NCBI GenBank assembly: GCA_005784505.1
Contig: VCAZ01000003.1
Coordinates: forward strand, 2,752,010 to 2,816,009
Source of the DNA: Bagarius yarrelli
Lineage: Eukaryota > Chordata > Actinopteri > Siluriformes > Sisoridae
Direction: 5' to 3'
Length of the DNA: 64,000 nucleotides
This document shows, piece after piece, positions 48,461-61,243 of this stretch. The stretch's first letter is position 1. Each line of letters starts with the position of its first letter. The notes beneath the pieces were generated by a model. It ran no database searches, had not been told where the DNA came from, and saw only the letters and a list, made by a program, of their open reading frames with translations. Position numbers and translations under genes: made by a program.

Positions 48461-50069
48461 TTTCTTTCTTTCTTTCTCTTCCTCCCTCTCTGTCTGTCGC
48501 TTTCTGTCTGTTTGCTTCTCCTTCTTTTTCTTCATCAGTCTTTGTGCACATTTGTTTCTTTTGTCTTTTTTTCCTTTGACTGACTGTTGCAGACAGAACG
48601 ATAAGATAGAAATCTATCCTGAGAGTCAGACTCCGCAGGAGTTTGTCACTCGTAGTTTTTATCTGACTGCAGCAGGCAGGTGGGAGATAAGATGCTCAAT
48701 GTTTTAGCGCGCAACGCTAATTTAAATCAAACCCTCCATCATAACATCTGCAAATATTACATCTGGAATTTTCACTTTAGCTCTACTTCAACCATGAATT
48801 TGTCTCGCAGCTTGTGTTTGTTTGCATGAAAAAAATTTTTTTGGTTAGATCATCCGCCGTGATGCCGTTCGGAATGATCACAAAGTAGAAAAGCCTTTCA
48901 TGTCTCAGCTGTTAGTCAGTCCTTTTCTCACACACACACATTTGCACATTCTTAAAAACCTTCTGATTTTAATGGTCCTCATCCCTCGCCTGTTAGGAGA
49001 TGTTGGTCATCTTTGATGGTCGTCTCTGGCCACCCGTCCCCGCCACCGCTGTGGTTTCAGCTTGTCTAAAATTTGCTCCGAATGTGACAACCTGAGGGTA
49101 CGCCGAGCGTGGCAGAGACTCTGAAAGACTGGCTTTGTGCCCTGCAAGGACGTTCGTTTATTGTCTCCGAGTGATGATCGGGGTCATGGTGGGCTTTTGA
49201 TGCTTGCTGCCTCTTTTTGGCCTACACTGGACCGCCAGCACAAAGACACATCTGTGTGGTCAGTGTGGGAAGAACGCAGCCTGAGACTTTCTGACCAAAT
49301 ATAACGCTCGTAACATGTGGGAATAGAAAATTACACAGACTGTCCGCTTCTTATTAAGCGGAATGTTTTCATGTCCTTGCCATGTTTCCATGAGTGTATT
49401 TATGACCTACAGTATGTTGTTGAGGACTTGTGAAACTGCAGATGTGTTTTTGCATCTTCTTCCCAAACCAGTTAACTAAAATACACCGGAGATTGAAAAT
49501 ACCCTCAAGACCAAATGTGTTCATCTCCCTGGATTCGAGCGGTGCTTTTGCTGCTCCAGCAAAAAAGCTGTTTCCAAAGTGCTGCACTGAAAATCTCTGT
49601 GCTCTGAAGTCCTGACAGATCTGCAGGTTTTGTGGAGGTTTTTTTAAATGCTACACAAATTCCATCCAGGAGACTCCTTCATGTTTGCAGCGAAGGGGAT
49701 GTTTTTTTTCTTTTTTCTTTGAAGGTGTTTCCATCACTAACTTTTCCAGCCGATGCACCGCAAACTCTTAACAAGGTGCCGTTCATAAATATTCATCGTC
49801 CTCCTTTGCATTCCAACATATTTCTCTGCACTCGAGTGTGTGTAGTCATGAGCATCTGAAGATCCAGTTGTTGATCTGGTGTGTGCCGTCAAAAGCTCCT
49901 CCGCCGACACGTCTCCCGTTTCGAGCTGTTTTCATCATGCTGCCTCTGTCTCCGACTCTCTCTGTTTTTTTATTTTTCAGTTTCTTAACACTGGGTTTTG
50001 ATCTGAAAGCATTCGGGAAGAAGCTCTTATTCGACACGGCATCAACCCCTTTTTGATCATAGACAGATG

Positions 50070-50290
50070 CACAATGAATATATACATATGCTGAACAAAT
50101 ATAAACGAATCAGACCATTAGGATCGAGTCAGACAGCCATACTGAAGGTTCGCTCTAAACAAGAGAAATCTGCTTTTAGCTATTATGCAGGCCAAAGTCG
50201 GAACCAGCTTCCAAAAGAGATCACCGATTACTGCTATTTAAAATAAGCCATAGAAACTTTCCATCAAAAGCGTGTTCCGAACAGCGTCAT
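50070..50290 (+). pseudogene. Probable LINE C-terminal coding relic
   Basis: The frame starting near 50145 reads KVRSKQEKSAFSYYAGQS then RNQLPKEI and soon a stop. This resembles the non-LTR retrotransposon C-terminal pattern with AFSYYAP..WNQLP.EI. The Trp of WNQLP is replaced by Arg. Only about 35 codons are recognisable, and no 3' tail is identified. Confidence 0.45.
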
Positions 50291-50903
50291 GACCCTGTTG
50301 TCGATGTGCTAAACTCTGACTCGGCAGCTGGTGTTGTCTGTCTGAATTCTCTGCTTTATGTCCCATTCTGATGTGCTGATGATGTGTTGCTTTATGATTG
50401 ATCCACTGACCATTCATTTCAACCACTGGCAAGTTATTTATGTCCAAAAGCTTTGATTTCTGTTCCACTGGCTATGCGGTCTGACTGTGGCGTGTCCGAC
50501 ATTATTAAATTGCCGCCTGTGGTTTATTTCATTTCTGCCTCAGTCCAACTGTGTGTGTGTGTGTGTGTGTGCACGAAAGCGAGAGGAAGATCAGCTGGGA
50601 CACATGTCTGTAGCAGGGTGTAGACTGATGGTCACAGAGCTAATAAATGGAGGTGAGGAGTGTCAGTTATTCTGCTCAATAAATCAGCAGTGATCTCAGA
50701 GAGACAGACATGTTTGTGCAGCTGTACAGCCTTCAGGGAAGACAATGATGCCATACACATTTTATACGTAATTACATTTGACACACACACAAAAAAAAAA
50801 AACAACGGCAAAAATCAAACGGTACATGATGTACATGTTCTTAATGCATTATAGATGCTATAGATTGTAAGGAAACGGCTGAGAAGATAAAACAATATGG
50901 TCC

Positions 50904-51083
50904 GTTTACATTTCTGGCATTTGGTGGACAGCCTTATTTAGAGCCACTTAAATAAATCCTATTTTCTAATTAATCTGAGCAGTTGAGCGGTGAGGGCCCT
51001 GCTCAGGGGCCCAGAAGTGGCAGCTTTGCGATGCTGGAAATTGAACCAGTTAGCAGTCCAGCACTTTAACCATTGAGCTACAA
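50904..51083 (-). repeat. tRNA-derived SINE (main family), full length
   Basis: Antisense copy: tail tttctggcatttggtggaca, body ctgctcaggggcccagaagt, head gcactttaaccattgagcta. Confidence 0.85.
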
Positions 51084-51336
51084 GTCAAAATTTTTCCTTT
51101 GTCCAAAAAACACATGGAACTGGATGGCTGAAGATAAAGTGTATGAAATTTTCTGATCCTTTCTGTTTTTAAAAGAAATAATCCTTCATCTGAGACTTGG
51201 ACCTGATTACACATTTATCACACACACACAAATGCTAATTATCTGATCATCACAGAAAAATCTCTAACAACAGAGTAAACGTGTAAAAGTACATACATCG
51301 AAATATTATTTTACGGCATGATCTTCTTTTATTTTT

Positions 51337-51473
51337 ACATTAATGACATGAGCAATTGGGCTTTAAGAGCCTTGCTTACAGGCCCAGCAGTGGTAGCTTG
51401 GTTGTGCTGGGAATCAAACCCTAATCTTCCAATTTGCGGTCCAACACCTTAACCACTGTGCTACCACATCCCC
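51337..51473 (-). repeat. tRNA-derived SINE (main family), tailless
   Basis: Antisense copy: gagcaattgggctttaagag, gcccagcagtggtagcttgg, and a well-kept head ccaacaccttaaccactgtg. Confidence 0.85.
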
Positions 51474-51826
51474 CGCTTCCTAATTTTCAGATTTATGTCA
51501 AGGTTTTCCATTTTCTTTTTCTCAATTACCTTCATAAATCAAATGTGTGTATTCCGTGTTGGAATTCTTTAGCTTTAAAGAAAGCACATTTATATTCTTC
51601 CAAATTCGCTTGGCTGCCGGTGAGCATTAGCGTTGAGGTGGAATCGCTGTTTAAAATTGACCCTCTGTATTATTTCTTCTTTTTCCTAACTTCAGTTTTA
51701 TCTAGCTGAACTCCACTGTTTGCTCCGCTGAAGTTCATTTTCATTTAAATAGACCAGGGAGGACCTGCTGGCACTGCAGATACCATCGATTCATTCAACA
51801 GAACTCGTCAGTCAAAGTTTAGTTTG

Positions 51827-51831
<5 letters not shown>

Positions 51832-51858
<27 letters not shown>

Positions 51859-51860
51859 AT
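51832..51860. repeat. (CT)n microsatellite
   Basis: Short CT run. Confidence 0.9.
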
Positions 51861-52019
51861 GCTCAGCCGTCATCAGAAATTCTCTCATTGTTTGGGAATT
51901 AATGGAAAACGACAGCACGACCAGCATAGAAATCGGTGGAGGGGAAAATGTCTCTGAATGTGATGCACTTACGCTCAGGGGTGATGTGAAGCCAGCGTTT
52001 AAAAAGACAGATTTAAAGG

Positions 52020-52062
52020 TACAATAGGTGATTGTCTTCAGAAATAATTTTTGTTCTGCTGG
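52020..52062 (+). repeat. Interspersed repeat fragment shared with 62320-62362
   Basis: caataggtgattgtcttcag followed by aaataatttttgttctgctg; near-identical to the segment 10.3 kb downstream. Confidence 0.8.
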
Positions 52063-52189
52063 TTAATATATATTCTAATGTTTAAGCCAAACGTTATGAT
52101 GGGCTTTCCTACTTTCCTGTCAGCAAATGTATGTGTATAACTTAGCACACCCTGTTCATGCACTGCAGAAAAATGGCTGTATCAAAACA

Positions 52190-52345
52190 TTTATATTTAC
52201 AGCATTTGGCAGACGCCCTCATGCAGAGTGACTTACATTCATCTCTTCTATACAACTGAACAGAGGTTAAGGGTCTTGCTCAGGGGCCCAGCAGTGGTGG
52301 CTTGGTGGGGCTGGTAATCGAACCCCGGTCTGTCTGATATCAAAA
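52190..52345 (-). repeat. tRNA-derived SINE (main family)
   Basis: Antisense copy with a clean tail (tacagcatttggcagacgcc) and body (gctcaggggcccagcagtgg); the head is cut after aaccccggtct. Confidence 0.88.
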
Positions 52346-52789
52346 GCAACAGAGCAAAAACCTTAATATTGTTGTTGGTGTATTTCCACACTGAAGTCCG
52401 AGGGTCTGAAAGATGATGTCATGGTTATAGTATTTGTATTGGACAGGTAGGAATATGGTGTGATTGAATTTCAGTGTTTTGATAGTACTTCATAGCTTAT
52501 GTAATTTGTGTACCTTTACAAATTAGCTCAACTACAACAGCAGCAGTGTGTAATCAGGTTACTATTATAATGTTCAGTATTTTAGTACTGACATTGACTG
52601 TATACTATAAACTCTTCTCACCGGTGGTTTCCACATGATGTATGATAGTAATGTTTTCTCTGGTTGTCCAGTTTGTGTGCGTTCATGGGTTCAGGAGACG
52701 GGGATTTGGACGGTGAGGGTGCGACAAACACTTTCAGTGCTCTCGGGCTACAGTTAGCATTTTCTTCAAGACGTCCTACTGCTTCTTAA

Positions 52790-52968
52790 AATTTACATTT
52801 GCCGCATTTGTCAGATTCTCATATCTAAAATGAATTTCATTTATCAATCTAAGCAATTAAGGGCCTTGATCAGGGGCCCAGCAGTGTTAACTTGGTGGTA
52901 CTGGGTATCAAACCTCAATCTTTCAATTAGCAGTCTAGCACCGTATCCGCTGCACTTCCACTTCCACT
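52790..52968 (-). repeat. tRNA-derived SINE (main family)
   Basis: Antisense copy with a diverged tail and a good body and head (gatcaggggcccagcagtgt, tagcagtctagcacc). Confidence 0.85.
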
Positions 52969-53711
52969 ACCAAAGGTTTTCCACCTTTTTATTGTTTGCT
53001 TAAAATGAGTTTTGTTGAACAATATTAAGGTTTTTTAACAGTAAAAGTGTCTAAATTATTGTTAAAGTTATAATAAAGTTGCATCGACTTAAAATAAGCA
53101 ACCATGACGTAAGCTTTGCACAGTATTACTATAAATAATCCTAATTAGTTTGCTGCAAATGAACTTTTGAAAGCCAGTTCTCCTTAAACTCCCTTAAGAC
53201 AGGTGATTCAATCCCTTTGAGTCTTTAGAATCCTGTTTTGATTACGCAGTTGCATTCTTTCATCTGTATAAATATAGCCGTCACCTGTTTAAATATCTAC
53301 TAACACTCTGTTACTTTGGTAGCATTTAATCGCACCCACATTTCCAAGCGACATGTCGAAAGCTGTAATAACACAATTAAGTACAATTAAAGTCTATCTT
53401 TAAACCGTCGGCTGTTTGTTTAACAGGCGCAGATGCTTTATTTCTGTTTTCTCCCCCGTTTTGTTCTTTATAAAGTTAAAACAGATGCCATTTCTCTCAA
53501 TCCTTTTAATTTCATGCTCAATTTGGATAAATGTCATAGTCAGGACTTCCTCGTTACACAAATAAAAGCAAAAATGTTTATGCTTCTATTATTGTGAAAT
53601 GTCATACTGTACAAATCAGATTTTATGACCACATGATGCTGATGAACCATCTAAATTTATTAATATCCATAATGTAGAAATGAATTTACAGAAGTCTGAA
53701 ATAGAAATGAA

Positions 53712-53739
53712 GGGTGTGTGTGTGTGTGTGAGCGAGAGC

Positions 53740-53768
<29 letters not shown>
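53712..53768. repeat. (GT)n then (GA)n microsatellite
   Basis: GT run at 53714-53730, then GA run to 53768. Confidence 0.95.
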
Positions 53769-53772
<4 letters not shown>

Positions 53773-54881
53773 AAAAATGGTTGGAATTAGATTAGTCATC
53801 TCACTATTGACATGTCTATTGATCTCACTCATGGTGGTGGAGCATTTGTGTGTCTGTGTGTGTGTGTCTGTGTGATGTGGCCGGTTTTGAGCGGATACAA
53901 TAAGAGCAGCCAGGCCTTGAGGGAGCCTGCAGCCTTGATTACTCCAGCGTAGTGCAGTGGCAGAGGGCAGATAAGGCTAAGCCCCCTATCTCACCCCCTC
54001 CCCCCCTCCACCTTCACCCACCTTTCAGTTTACTGAGACATATTGCACATATTTCTGTGCCAGGATTTAGAGTCCTATCATAAAAAAGCGCCAGTTCCAT
54101 CTAACCTTACCCCAAGGTAGAGACTGTCTTAAAACCTTTCTTCAGTCAAATCGCTTTAATAACCTCTGTCCAGATCTGGGAAAAACCTAGGACGGGACGT
54201 GCTCGACGCTTTGGACGTTTTAGCTAGTGGCTTTGAGTAAAAAGTTCTTTCCACGAATATCATCAACATTTTTTTTAGCATTTCAGTTCATTTGCATAAA
54301 AGCTTATTCTATAGCAGGGGACATGATACAGAGTAAAGAAACTTATGTGTTGTACGGATTTGTTAATTATTAGGCAACTGCGCTGCTCACGTAGGTTTGG
54401 TATTTCAAGCTACTTTTGGTTTGCTTGGTCTAACATGCCCATATAATCCCTGTGGTCTGGTCTTTAGATCTGGTTTGGCTAAATCCTCAGGTCACACCCG
54501 GCTCCCTGGTTCAAGGATCATCCTGGTTCTGGCATTCTTCATGTCTGCATAGCTGTAAAAGACACTAATGACTGCAGGAAGCAATTTCTATAATCTCAGA
54601 CCTGCTGGAACGGAGCAGTTGCACAGCAGAGTGGTGTGTGTGTCTGTGTGTGTGTGTTTTGGGTTTTTTTTGCTGTTTTTTCTATTTGTTAAAAGTGAGT
54701 AAATGCAGCGGGTGCTTGCTGTAGTTAGCTGAAGAGGCCCACCCATGGCTGTGGGATCAGTGGTGGGTCGGTGTGTGTGTGTTTGCCTGTTTCTGCTGGG
54801 CACAGAGGGAGACGCTGCCCTGATGTGTTGCCTCACCACATGCCGACTGCCTGTTCGATATGAAACACACCTGCCGGAGTT

Positions 54882-54883
<2 letters not shown>

Positions 54884-54939
<56 letters not shown>
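54884..54939. repeat. (CA)n microsatellite
   Basis: Uninterrupted CA run of about 27 units. Confidence 0.97.
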
Positions 54940-54940
<1 letters not shown>

Positions 54941-55066
54941 AGCAGAGAAGTTTACAGGCAGGAGATCCACTCTTTAATTTGCTTGTGCATGCATACATAC
55001 AGAGACGCACACTGGCAGAAAAAAGTGTGCAGGTGTAAGAGCTACCTTTTTGCTGTGCTTAGTCAT

Positions 55067-55068
<2 letters not shown>

Positions 55069-55131
<63 letters not shown>
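55069..55131. repeat. (CA)n microsatellite, longest in window
   Basis: Uninterrupted CA run of about 31 units, 130 bp after the previous one. Confidence 0.97.
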
Positions 55132-55459
55132 AAAGGATAGATGATGGTTACAGGCTTTAACACTCCTGAGGTCAGATCTTATCTGAACCCCAGTCATGTC
55201 CAGCAGCGCAGCTCGGTCTCAACCTTAACCGAACCTATTAAATGTCCTGATTAATTTTTCCAGGTTTATTTGATTTAATCTCGACCCTTCAATATTTTTA
55301 ATGCTCTCCGCTTCATTTTGGACTGAGTCCAAATTTATCTGGAATTCCATTTCATTTAAACGGAGGGTTTAATGCAGTGTGTGTGTGTGTGTCTATAGAA
55401 CACTGCGAGTGAACACAATTCTGGCATTTAACAGCCTCTCCTTTCTAGAAGGAGCCATT

Positions 55460-55545
55460 TTTATACCCCTTCCTCAGGGGTCAATCAGTGTCAGCTTTCA
55501 TGGTCCTGGGAATCGAACCCATGATCTTCTGGTCAGCAGTATTTC
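55460..55545 (-). repeat. SINE head/body fragment
   Basis: Antisense: cttcctcaggggtcaatcag, then ctgggaatcgaacccatgat. Confidence 0.65.
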
Positions 55546-56220
55546 TAACACACACACACACACACTCTCTTTATTCACTCCCTTTTCGGGTTGAGTTTGT
55601 CACAGTGGAGACTTTGTCTGTCTATTAGATCAGTTGGTTGTCAGGGCCGCTTCGACTCCCACCTTCCTGTCACCCTGGCCTTAATTGCTTTAAATAGCTG
55701 CTTCCTGAGTGTCTGTAAAATAGACATCGCCTTTAGTTATTCAAGTGTGTTGTCTGAACACAGCAATCCGACTTAATTGGACGGACGAGAGGGCAAAACA
55801 AGGGCAATAAAACTAAGGCGTTTAGTGAACAAATTCTACAACAGGCATGTCCTTGTAGCGACTCTTGCTGCTTTGTTCTTTTTTTTCTAAAATAGTTGTG
55901 CTGGTTCAAATGTAAAGGTTGTTGGTGAAGAACACAAATCTGCAGGAAGGAGAATAATTGGCATTTAAGTGTGTTGTTTAGTTGAAGTTATGCTCTCACC
56001 GATGCAGAATGAAAGAGCAGCAGTAAAATGCAGAAATAATCACTGACTTTTGTAAATTGTTGAATTGATGCTACAACACTCTGCCCTCTTAAATGTAGAG
56101 CTTACATTGATTTTCTCACTTAACACACACACACACAGACACACGAACATACACAGTGCGGCGCATATGCACACTATAACATCATGGAGACAAACACTCC
56201 AAAAGCCTGTCGTTTTGGCT

Positions 56221-56310
56221 GACCGCTATAAGCTATATATGCTATAAGCTATATATATGCTATAAACTATATATGCTATAAGCTATACCGCTATATATGA
56301 CCGATATAAG
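56221..56310. repeat. AT-rich tandem repeat
   Basis: Irregular copies of gctataagctatatat. Its gctatata words resemble the 53-bp satellite, but the unit differs. Confidence 0.8.
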
Positions 56311-56430
56311 TTGTTTTGCGAGTTCTAAAACTTACAGAATGTTTTTATAGCACATTGAAGTCTTATATGAGAAAATATCAAGTGAAGTTTGAATTCTCAG
56401 TTGTTGACCCCTTTAAACCCTTATTTAACC

Positions 56431-56600
56431 GTTAATTACACCTCTGTAATTATCAGCCCCGTACCCTTATTTATTACACTGCTATTTATTGTAAATAAGC
56501 CATTTATACACTTCTGGTTAGATGCTAACTGCATTTTATTGGCTCTGTACATGTAGCTTGCACAATGACAATAAAGTTGAAGCTAATCTAATCTTAACCT
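56431..56600 (+). mobile_element. LINE 3' tail, second copy of the element at 25100-25612
   Basis: Matches 25450-25612 throughout (cctctgtaattatcag, ggttagatgctaactgcatt, ttggctctgtacatgta) and ends in aataaagttgaa and ctaatct repeats. It is more severely 5'-truncated and has no coding part. Confidence 0.85.
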
Positions 56601-58796
56601 GCTCCTCTTACATCATGGGAAGAAATAAATGTCACCGTACTGTAAATCTTTAAGGTTTTAAAGATTTAAAGCAATCATGCATTTCATAGTCCGCTAACGA
56701 CAAGCTGAATCTCTGCTGTAAGTCATTACTGGGACACTGCATATCATGAGATAACAGCGAAACCTGACTGTTTTCTTCCTATGAATTATTAACCACCGTA
56801 GTAACTGTGTCATCATTGTCCTCATGTCAGGTCAGTGCACCAGGAATAACACTGACTACCAGATTTGAACCAGATTATACAGATAAATAATAAAACATAA
56901 ACATTTCAGAATTGCTTATTAAATGTGTTTCGGAGTGGATTAATGTTTTTCAATTAAGCCTTTTTTAGTTATTTTGCAGATTTTTAGCCAGGCAGGCATA
57001 TTAGTGGACATGGACATGGCTAACAGACTGAGAGAGAAAGAAAGACAGACATGCTGTCATATCTCTCATCTTTCCTTCACCTCTGCAGCTATTAAAGCCT
57101 CAGCAGTCATGACACTTTCCTCCAAGCCAGTTAAATGCCCTTTTAGCTACCCATCCCTTATAGGAGGCTTTTACAGGCCATTGGTTTGTCTCATTCTGCA
57201 ATGTCATCCTTCGCTCTGTCTCTCCTTATCGTTTCCTCAGGATGGCTAGGCAATGCCCAGTGATAGATGTCACTCAGCCTCATCTGTCCAAATGCATTTA
57301 GATTGCCCGGCATGATATAAAGAAAACCATTTGTCTTGTTTTATTGTATCTCCTGCAATAAGGTTTTCAGGTTTCCTGACACCTGGTAAAGTTTCCGGAA
57401 AGAAAAATAGAGAATTTTGTAAAGGTTTAGCGAGTAAAAACCAGACAAAGAGCAGAATGTCAGGAAAAGTGAGGCTATCACCTGTTGTTCAAAGACCCTG
57501 CTATTATTGAACTGCCACAGCTATGAGTACAGCGGAGGTCATTTTTTTCTTTTTTTTTCCTTTTTATTCTTTTTCTTTTCTTGGCTTTTGAAAAGAAAGT
57601 AATTTTCTGTCAATTTCTTGAGGATCTGGCAGCAGCGTTAATGACTCGCTCTCTCAATCTTTATCCCCCCCCCCCCTTCCGAATTGGGGGGAGACCCGCC
57701 ATTATATTTTCCAGGCCAATTCCAACATCATTGATTTTTTCAGCTCTCATAAAAGACCCTCCCCCTGCTCAACTTGTGATTATTGTGCTGATGATTATTA
57801 ATCAGCGCTCGCCGGAGTCGCAGTGCGCCGCAGAGTTTAACACTCTCGTCTACTCCTGCCGCAGACCAATCAGGCATCGCCGTCTCCGCAACATAGCCAA
57901 TCAACAAATTACCGTTTGCCGTGGAGCAGCAAGTATGACAGATGATTGAACACAAGGGTATTCGTTATGGTTGTACGCCCTTGTGTTGGTGCAGTGTTTA
58001 AAGACGTGTGATTTATTGTGCTTACAGTTTGCTAAAATTATATCAGTGTTTAATGGTATTGGTCGCAGTGTGATTCCGCTAAACATCAGCATGTTTATTT
58101 TCTCATTTTCCTCATGTGCCTTATATATATCAGATTCCTGACCACACACATGCTGAAATCATTTAGTGTTGGATTTATTGAGGTTATGCTACTTGTCATA
58201 GAGGGTTCTGTTTAGTGTGATGGGGAAGCGTTAATGAAAACAGCCTGACCAATCATGCAGGAGAAACAGAAAAAAAACTAAAAGGTGGGCATGCACTTTT
58301 TCCAAATTTTTCCTCTCAAAACTGACATGCACATATGTTTTCAGTGTATTATTATTATTCTTTATGGTATCATTATTAATGTGGATTTTTTTAGTCTTCC
58401 CTGTTTATCAGCATAATTCTTTAGTTTGTCATCCTTCCCAAAGGTATGAGATCTTTGTGCACTGTTTGTGTTTTATGTATTTAACCTTTCAGCAGACTGT
58501 ATTTGTGTGGGTTTGTTTGTCTGCGTCCTTTGACATTTAGAGAAAAATATAATGTCAGAGCATGTTGGGTGTGTGTCGGCGTACTTTGCCAAGTCTGGCC
58601 TAAAGCCATAGTCTCCCATCTAAGACATTACTTTAGAGGCAGCAAGACCTTCTTACAGCTACACGGATGTAGAGTTTCTGTGTATGCAGATGTTCTTTAC
58701 CTGTGTTGTAAAGCACATGGTGTTTAGTTGAAGTGCTGTTACAGTCACCATGGCCACGGCGTTTCAGAAATAGTGCACGGGACATCACACGCTATA

Positions 58797-58903
58797 AAAC
58801 TATGGTGTTGAGCTGGTGACCAGATGACCAGATGACTGGTGGGTTTAATTTCCAGCACCACCAAGTTGCTATTTCTGGGCCCTTTTGCAAGGCCCTTAAC
58901 CCT
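58797..58903 (+). repeat. SINE head/body fragment
   Basis: Sense copy: gtgttgagctggtgacca, atttccagcaccaccaagtt, and gggcccttttgcaaggccct; the tail is absent. Confidence 0.75.
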
Positions 58904-59224
58904 GTTTTCTTGTGTTTGTTTAGCGCTTTGCTTAGCCATGCTGGCACATGGTTTTTATATGTGCTACATGAATTCACATAAAACTGTTCTGCAATGCAAT
59001 ATAGTACACTACTGCTTCCTTTAGGTTATTTTGGATTTTGGAAGTTAAAATTAAATTCAGTATTATGTTGTATAAAATTTATTCATTCATTTTTCCTGGT
59101 TTGTGAAAATGTTACACACTGAACAGCGTTTGACTTAAAATACATATGCAATTTTAATTACATTTCAGGGCGTTTGGTACATTTGGTAGCACTAAAATGT
59201 GCTGAGGTACTACTTAATGAATAC

Positions 59225-59470
59225 ATATATATTTTTTACCAGTACCAACACTACCGGTAGCTGGCTGGACAAAAGCTGCGCTTTTCCACTAAAAAAATAT
59301 CCCATGCTAGTGCTAAGATCCTGGTTCTAAACCAGACCCAACACCTTGCTGGTTTTAAGTGGGAACCTATGACATCAGTAGGCGGAGCTTCCACCACAGA
59401 TCACTGTTTGAGAGGTACCAGTTCCGCCGGAGTGATGGCCCTGATGGAAACTTGGTATAGGTCACAGACT
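59225..59470. repeat. Possible fish DNA-element repeat
   Basis: Contains gctgcgcttttccact, ctggttctaaaccagaccca, and toward the end gatggaaacttggta. Phrases about gcgtttccact and matching inverse words at the other end recall a Harbinger-type MITE family. Boundaries are uncertain. Confidence 0.3.
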
Positions 59471-60009
59471 AAACATGCTATACAGCAAAATTAGCACACA
59501 CACTGTTGCTAGTTTAAGTACTTTAGAAAAAAGTTGGATTTAGTTCTTTGAGGGCAGCCAGTGACTCAGCTGTTCTGACATCACGGAGAAGTTCGTTCCA
59601 CCACCAAGCCGAACTAACCGAGAAGGTTCTGGATGCAGGCCTTCAATCGAACCTTGAGAGATGGTATGATTAGTCAAGCAGTGCTGGAGGACAAGAAGTG
59701 CTAGAAATAGATAAAGGACACTAACCTAAAATACTTAGTGAAATATAATCAATAGGTGTAACTTATGAGTCATACTGTACCTCAGTGTCTAGTGGAAACA
59801 CACTCATGTTTGAGAGGCTTTTCTTCTCCTCCACTTTCTTGTTTCTGTTTCTGTAAATCCAGTGGATTGGTGCTTCATCACTTTCTTTCCTAAACTGAGT
59901 AAGACTCTTGGCTCCTTCAATGTGTGATGTCGACAGATACAGATACATGCAAAGTTTCACAGTAGAACCAGGGAAGCGTGTGTGTGTTTTGAGTCAAAGC
60001 AGTGGAAAT

Positions 60010-60126
60010 GGGTATTTTGTCTCCTGTGTGTATAACTAAGACAAAATGTCTCATTCGGCCAAAGGGGGTAATAAGTATTTTGCCTCCTGTGTTTGTATAA
60101 ATGAGACAAAACTTCTCATGTGGCCC
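60010..60126. repeat. Two tandem copies of a ~68-bp unit
   Basis: gtattttgtctcctgtgtg...gagacaaaa.tctcat.ggcc occurs twice, about 80% alike by eye. Confidence 0.75.
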
Positions 60127-60279
60127 ATTTTAATGTTATTTAGGTATTTCATCATTCTGCTCTTATACTTTACACGAAACACTTCTCTTTAAACCATATT
60201 AGGAGTCATTTATGTACAGTTCTGTTCCAGATTTTGTGTGTATCCGACAAGCAATTTTACGAAGCTTTATTATTGATCG

Positions 60280-60545
60280 CGCGATGGTGCAGATGGTAAA
60301 TCTGTCATTTTACATTTGTTGGGTCCCCGATTTAAAATCTTGAGCTCTGGTTTAAAGTTTTGCTCGTACTTCTAGAGGCTGTGTTCTGTGTTCTCTCAGG
60401 TTCCTCAGTTTCCTCCCACCTCCTGAAATCATGGCGAGATTTTATTGCCTCAAAATGTAATTTTATGTGCGTTTCTGCTTGCATGGTGCTTAGAATTGGA
60501 CAGGTTCTGTGTTTGTACCACATTCTTACCAAGAAACAAAGACTG
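60280..60545 (+). repeat. Degenerate Mermaid/DANA-like V-SINE
   Basis: Sense orientation. A decayed head (gcgcgatggtgcagatggta) is followed by the core words tctgtgttctctcaggttcc and cagtttcctcccacctcctg, then ggtgcttagaattggacagg. Much older than the copy at 47019. Confidence 0.55.
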
Positions 60546-61142
60546 TGAAATAAAGATTTTTTTTTTTTAGCTGACTGAAAAAAACAAGATTCGGCCAGCT
60601 TCCTTCTCCTGTGAAACTGGGTTTTAGCTGTGGCAATTTAATGAGGACCAAGTGTGAAAGGAAGGTAGGCTGAGATTTAATTCGTTGTACCAGCGAGCAG
60701 TCTCATCCCACTCCTCCATCTGATACTTTGTCCCTCCACACAGGAGATTCTACAGTCCCAGAGACCCACTGTGCCCAAATCCCTCACCACCCTCTAATCA
60801 AACATGTTTGCACCTTTTAAAAACCAGGCAACTGGCAAAGCTTAATTTTAGCTTAGCCTGGCTAATCTTAACGAATCCACTCTCTTTGCCCTTTAGTGCA
60901 TGACTTTACATCTTATTATTGCTGTTCTGTTCTTTCTTTTTAAAGTCTTTGCTTTGTAATTCATTTGTGCAAAGTGAACACTCGGTGTAAGCCTATTATG
61001 AGGGACATGAAAGATTGCAGTGTCAACCAAAGCTTGTATTGAATAAAAGAAATAATGAGGGAAAGTATCTCTGATTGTCTTTTTCACTTAGTTTCTTTGC
61101 ATGAACTCACCTTTTATGTCTACATGACTAGTATTTGTCAGA

Positions 61143-61243
61143 AGGGTTAAGGGCCTTGCTCAGGGGCCGGGCAGGGGAAGATCATTGGACCCATGATCTT
61201 CTGATCAGCAGTCCACCTTTGTTACAGTTCCACTTACCACTTT
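61143..61243 (-). repeat. SINE head/body fragment
   Basis: Antisense: gttaagggccttgctcaggg, then cccatgatcttctgatcagc. Confidence 0.75.

Noticed and set aside
48028..48583. Open frames with LHPHT or MECVR repeats and Ser/Leu runs
   Set aside because: Products of the 15-bp minisatellite and the CT/CA tracts.
54588..55144. Several long open frames rich in Thr-His or Cys-Val
   Set aside because: Translations of CA/GT microsatellites.
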